A DNA stretch of 64,000 nt from Perilla frutescens (Eukaryota; Streptophyta; Magnoliopsida; Lamiales; Lamiaceae). The DNA lies in NCBI GenBank assembly GCA_026008535.1, contig BRKX01000014.1, positions 19,676,694 to 19,740,693 on the forward strand, given 5' to 3'. The notes below the pieces were generated by a model that worked only from the letters and a program-made list of their open reading frames with translations, was not told where the DNA came from and did no database searches. Made by a program: the position numbers and the translations under genes. Below, piece by piece: positions 58,874-64,000 of the stretch (positions are counted from its first letter, which is position 1; every line of letters starts with the position of its first letter).

Positions 58874-60199
58874 TCACTGCTTCAAGGGATCAGAGCTGAT
58901 ATACCAATCCTCAAATGCATGCCCATCTTCTGACTCAATAGGGGGGGGACATATTCATATTATCCTATACAATTTTCATTTGGAACAAGAGGTTGCTCTC
59001 TATAGATTGCCTTAAACTCTCCAGTTCAGCCTCCAGCTGGACTATTCGATCTTGCAGTGCTTGGTTGATAACCTTCTTGATAACATTTTGTGAGAATGTG
59101 AAGTATAATAATAAGATGATGTTTCATAAAATATGAATTATTATTCAATAAAAAAAGAACAACAAACCAAATTGTCAGATGTCTTTGCAGGTATGTGAGA
59201 TGATGTCCTAGAGAATTTGACGATTGGCCGGCTACAGATCATTCCTACATGAGGGTAAAGATTTCTTAGGAAGAAGAAGTTAGGAACATCGTGAGAACCT
59301 GCATAGCTTTCCTTTGGTTCATCACTCTTTCCAACAAGGTCAATAATCTCAGTCGGTCTTTTGAGATCATCAAATGGTTGGCTTACAGTTTCATCTCTCA
59401 GATGTAGAGTGATCTTCTTCCTCGTTGGCCCGAGAATGCTGCAACCAATCTCCCTCAGAGGGTCGTTCAAGTATGGATCAGGATCAAAATCTAACTTCTG
59501 TTTCAGACGCCGGTCTACATTCAATTATTCGAGAGCCGCCATAACGAAAGGACTCTTGGCTGCAAATTTTCAGATAGATAAAAACATAATTTAATAACTC
59601 ACATACAAGAAGGACAGAGACCGCTAGATATACAATCAAACTAGTGATCCTGAGAACCCTAACTTAATAATCCAAACATATAATACGTACTCAACACATT
59701 AAATAAATCATCAACGAAACTAAGAGAATTAACTGTGAATACAACATTAGGACGAGAGAAACCTACTGCTTAAAATTATACAACACGATTTCCGCCTCTC
59801 TTGACTCAGAACAAGGACACGGGAAACAAAGTCATCACAAATTAAACGCTAAATCATCAGAATTGCAAAGAAGAGGGATATAGAATTCAAAGTCATCAAA
59901 ATAAAAAAGTTAGAAAATTTTGAAAGAAATGAGCGATAATGAAACACTAATATTGCCAGAAAAGATGAAAGTAAGTTAAAGAATGCAGCAAACAAGATAA
60001 AGACAACATGAATCAAAAATTGGATAGGATGCCATGTTTTTCCCCCTTTCAGATAAACACTGCATGCACCACATTATCATACAAGTGTGAAATCACAGAG
60101 CAAATTTCAGTTAGTGAATATTTAACAATTCGCGTCGCCAAAAAAACAAGGGATTGCTTTACCTTCACTCTTGTTACTCGAGGATGAGGAAGAGTTCAT
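58874..60199 (-). pseudogene. Broken gene of unknown function
   Basis: Predicted exons on the minus strand are 60199-60163, 59559-59168 and 59075-58874. Exons 1 and 2 sum to 143 codons in phase. The reading starts MNSSSSSSNKSE, passes through VDRRLKQKLDFDPDPYLNDP and SILGPTRKKITLHLRDETVS, then a coiled-coil-like INQALQDRIVQLEAELESLR, and ends DGHAFEDWYISSDPLKQ. I do not recognise the family. Three lesions are seen: a TAA just before NVDRR (near 59524), a TAG near 58967, and one extra C in a C8 run near 58945. So it is probably a pseudogene. Sequencing error in the homopolymer would explain only one of them. Confidence 0.6.
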
Positions 60200-63100
60200 C
60201 TTAATTCTGGGCGAAATCTATCGAAACACTTTAACAAAAGAGTATTTTGTCTTTTTTTTTAGATATAAAATGCAAGGGAGCTTTCATAAACTTTAGAAAT
60301 GTTTTACAGAAATGAAACATATGCAAACAAATTATCTATCTACATAAATTACAGCTGTTAATGGTCAAATCAAGGATTTTAATCCAGAAAAATAACAAAC
60401 AAGTTATAATAATTCATACAATGGACAGAAAATATTGTTCGACAATTCAAATTACACAACTCTAAACATTATATATCTAGAAAAAATTCACACAAATTCA
60501 AGTATAAATCAATTGCAAAATTTTGAGACGATATTTCAGTCGACCGGATATGAAAACCCCTTAAATCTACGTATCTGCCTGACAGTGCATTTAATGGATC
60601 TGACAACCTCCCCCCTTAATACTCCAAGTTAAATCGGTGACTCACCGAGATGGCTCACCAACTGAGTCGATTTTGTGGAGTACTGTTCACTCATATCGGA
60701 ATGGTGACACGTGGCAGCTTTCTGGTGGTGGTGTGTGGTGCGTGGAGCTTAGGATCGAATTTGCCGCGCGCATGCATCCCCTTACCTTATAATTTTCCAC
60801 CCCGAGACCTATGTGTAAATGCAATATTTCCCTCACATAAAGGTCAATGGCAACTATGATGACACCATCATTTAATTATCAGTCGACCTACGTACCTAGC
60901 TACTAGGTTTTGAAAAATAGGTTGTGTTTTTTCACTTATACGTACAAAATTATAAATAGAAATAAATGATGAGTAATGACTTCATAGATTTATTCTAACT
61001 AACTTTAATATTTACGCAACTCAGTTATGACTTATGATCTGCAAATTATAATTTAATGTCAAAGTAATATTTGTTCATTTGAACTAACATAATTTAAAAG
61101 GTTAATTCGATCTGGGCTGATTATTAGTTTTAAACACATGTATCGCATTGTCAATCGTGTGGCGCATGCTTTAGTTCAATGTTCTGTAGAAAATTCTATC
61201 TTGGTGGTTGGGTACATTAATACACCATTTAAAAAATAATAAAATTATTATAATGTATTAGTGGTTGGGTAGTACCCCAACTGGTAGGGTAGAATTTCTC
61301 ATTTTCTATTTTCCTTACTTATGGGGTTCAGTGGAACACATGAAATTTCATGCCGCACTCTCTGTGTTGCACAATTCAAATTATGCATTTTTCTTCAATT
61401 TTATTTTTTTTTAATTTAGTTTAATTTTCTGATTATTTCTCAGGGTTTACCCCATTCAACTAAGCTTTATAATTATTTTTTAATATTTAATTTTCACTTT
61501 TTAATTAACAATTCATTATTATGGTTGATTTTTTCAAAATTATGTTTTATAATTTTTAAGTCATTTTTTTGTTGATAAATGTTGATTATGATTATTTATG
61601 TTATAATTAAATTTTATTTTATATAAATATTATCAAAATCATAAATTTGATAATAAAATATGGAGTGAAACACTGAAAAATGCAACAAGAAATTTCAACC
61701 GTGGGTGGAGTGGTATCTTTCCACTGACTTCAAAATCTTGCGGAAATTAAAATGATGTAATTAAGTATTAATATAAAGTAAGTTTTTCAAGAAAATAAAA
61801 ATATATCATAGTGTTCAAATTCCTACCAAACTATTAGTATAAATATATGGAGCCCGTCACATGAAATTTGGGTAATGCGGCAGTTACATATTTCTTTGAT
61901 GTAGCTGTTTTGCAATTCATTCTCATTAATATCTGACAACCAACAATTAAAACTACGCACAATTTATTCAATAAAATAAAAATAAAAACAATTAAAACTA
62001 CAATTATGGTTGATCGAATTCATTGATTTTTGGAACAGAATACCGATGATAAATTGGAGGAATTAATCACCGAACGTAGCCTTTATGTTTAGTTGGGCAC
62101 ATATTTTTCTATAAAGGGATACAAATTTAATTTATCCAAATAACAATTCATAAACTCAATATTTTGTCTAGTCGATTAGATTGGATTTTCATCTATCAAA
62201 CGTTTATGATCCCATTTTTGGTACCCGCAATCGGAAATCTAATTCGCTGAATGACGAAATCGTGATTTCGAATCCTACAAATATTTTTTTAAATTGAGAT
62301 ATCTTTCTATGACAAATAAATAGTTGTGGAGATCTTGATCAAGAAAAAAATAAATCCCTTCTGTTTGATTGTAATTTCAATTTTTTTAGAAATTATTTGT
62401 AGTGAACTGAAATTGTATTCTTACATCACGCGCGACTGATATAATTTATGCACTGAGCTTTCTTTTGATATAAATTGCATGGTTTTATTTATTATTTAAC
62501 AAAATAAAATAAAGATCCAACTGAAGTATTATGCTGCAGAATAGGTAAATATTCAGTGAATCATACTATGATTGTTAAATTTGAAGATAGTATTTTCCTT
62601 TCTCCAAAATATGAACACCTTGTTTTGTTGTGAAATATAGAGATAAGGATTGATAGACTTATCCCATCTAATCAAACGTTTAGTTTACTGGATTTGAGCC
62701 CGGGATTGATATAGAACCCAGTTGTTTATCCCATGTTTAATTGATTAGTAATCCCCCCTCCCCCCTTCGGATTATTAATCTAGCCTAATAAACTGTGATG
62801 TTTAATGATAGGACTACCCTCACTTTGTTTTCATATTTATTATTTATATTTATTTGGTTTATTTATTTTATTATTATTTTTTCTCCAGAACTTGAAATTC
62901 TTAATATTTTTATGTGTAATCCATTTAATTATTTTAAATCTTAATAATTACAATTTTAATTATAATTTTTTTTTGTAAAATATTATAATTTTTTTTTCAA
63001 ATTATTTATAAATATTATAACATTTTAATAATTATAAATTTAAAATTTCATAAAAATAATAACATGGAGGGCAATTTTGGTATGTTGGTACATTTTAATC
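60200..63100. other. Intergenic, AT-rich; no gene seen
   Basis: ORFs at 60435-60859 look random. One small foldback element is at 61188-61300. Nothing else was recognised. Confidence 0.4.
61188..61300. mobile_element. Small foldback element
   Basis: GAAAATTCTATCTTGGTGGTTGGGTAC at the left and the inverse of GTACCCCAACTGGTAGGGTAGAATTTCTC at the right form an imperfect 25-bp terminal inverted repeat. Its family is unknown. Confidence 0.45.
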
Positions 63101-63103
63101 TGA

Positions 63104-63762
63104 GGGGGGGTGTATTCGTTTGGGATTTTGATGGATTTTAATGGACTTTTAAAATCCGGGTGTATTCAATCCAGACTTTTAAAAGTCCATTAAAATCCGG
63201 AGGTATTCAATCCAGACTTTTAAAAGTCCTTTAAAATAGGGAGGTATTCAATCCAGACTTTTAAAAGTCCTTTAAAATCCGGAGGTATTCAAAAATCTGT
63301 GGACTTTAAAAAGTCATTGACTTCGTTGGATTTCAACTCGATTTTCACGTTCAAAATGTGAAGGATGAAATCCGATCCCTGGACACGAGAGTTTGATGGA
63401 TTTGAAAAATCCCGTGGCCGGTGCAGAATAGCGGCCGCTGGAATCCGAACTCGGGCACCCCAGCGACCGCTGGAGTAGCATGTGGGTTCTCTCGACTCGA
63501 CTTTCCAGTGGCTGCTCAATTCAAGCGGTCGCTGGGTTCAATTTTTTTCTGGGTCCACCGATCGTTGTGTTCCATCGATCACTGACAAGAAGGATTTGAA
63601 ATCCATTGAAATCATTCAAAATTGGTCCGAAATCCATGCACGAAATCTGCCAGACTCTGCGTGGAGTTGGGAGACTCCATGTGGAGTCTATGAATTTTAT
63701 AAATCCATAAACATTTAAAAGTCTATCAAAATCCATCAAAATCCCAAACGAATACACCCCCC
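63104..63762 (+). mobile_element. PIF/Harbinger-type MITE, copy 3
   Basis: It has a near-perfect 35-bp terminal inverted repeat (GGGGGTGTATTCGTTTGGGATTTTG...) and TGA on both flanks (63101-63103 and 63763-63765). The interior has three 'AGACTTTTAAAAGTC' foldbacks, AGCGGCCGCT/AGCGACCGCT palindromes and the GACTCCA..GGAGTC block. It is the best-kept copy, so probably the youngest. ORFs at 63289-63757 are repeat readings. Confidence 0.9.
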
Positions 63763-63765
63763 TGA

Positions 63766-64000
63766 ATCATACAATCCAAACATAATATTCATAAAATTAT
63801 CTTGAATAATTAAATTCGCAATCAAGCAATCCAAACATAAGATTGTTAATTCATGAAGGGTTTGTTTACTTAATGGATTTACAATTGAGTGAATATATAG
63901 TTTAGAAGATGAGAGGATGGATAAATCATATCCCACAAATAAGCACACAAAACTCATTTATCATGGACATTAGATTATCCATCATTTTAATATCATGCAA
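63766..64000. other. Window end; no gene seen
   Basis: AT-rich sequence without recognised features. Confidence 0.4.

Overview
The window is nuclear DNA of a flowering plant, most likely a eudicot. It is AT-rich, genes have GT/AG introns, and the three intact genes resemble well-known plant families. Several features point to an asterid-like, TE-rich genome, but I cannot name the species. Most of the window is transposable-element (TE) debris, much of it nested.

Intact genes, all on the + strand: (1) a DUF538/SVB-like protein at 4885-6884 (3 exons, 178 aa); (2) a small plant HNH-nuclease-fold protein at 8712-11476 (3 exons, 175 aa); (3) a long, N-myristoylation-motif CDK-like kinase of the Arabidopsis IBS1 type at 29812-33993 (9 exons, about 697 aa), with a GA-tract/TATA promoter and two short upstream ORFs.

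Left part (1-29 kb): a solo copia-type LTR, a foldback MITE, three related Mutator-like non-autonomous elements (2.9, 7.4-8.4 and 15.6-17.7 kb), several tRNA-derived SINEs, dispersed copies of an unclassified 'two-hairpin' repeat (about 1.8, 18-20, 25.3 and 56.3 kb), two solo LTRs with TSDs (16.2-17.5 and 18-19.4 kb), a Harbinger-type MITE that splits a SINE (13.2 kb), and a Stowaway composite with the unusual A-B-A'-B' layout (21.6-22.2 kb).

Middle and right part (35.9-64 kb): a 3.46-kb Mutator-like element with a zinc-knuckle remnant and a 233-bp tandem array; a 1.38-kb Harbinger-type element that carries the promoter and first exon of a Casparian-strip (CASP-like) membrane-protein gene between its terminal repeats; and a 12.1-kb Mutator-like element holding a decayed ULP1-type protease gene (+ strand) and a decayed FAR1-like transposase (- strand). 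That large element was later hit by two solo LTRs, one of them inside a protease exon. Near 59-60 kb is a broken gene of unknown function. A third Harbinger-type MITE lies at 63.1-63.8 kb.

The three intact genes do not form an obvious pathway. The interest of the window lies in gene capture and layered TE insertions. All identifications are by reading the sequence and by memory of the families; nothing was searched.
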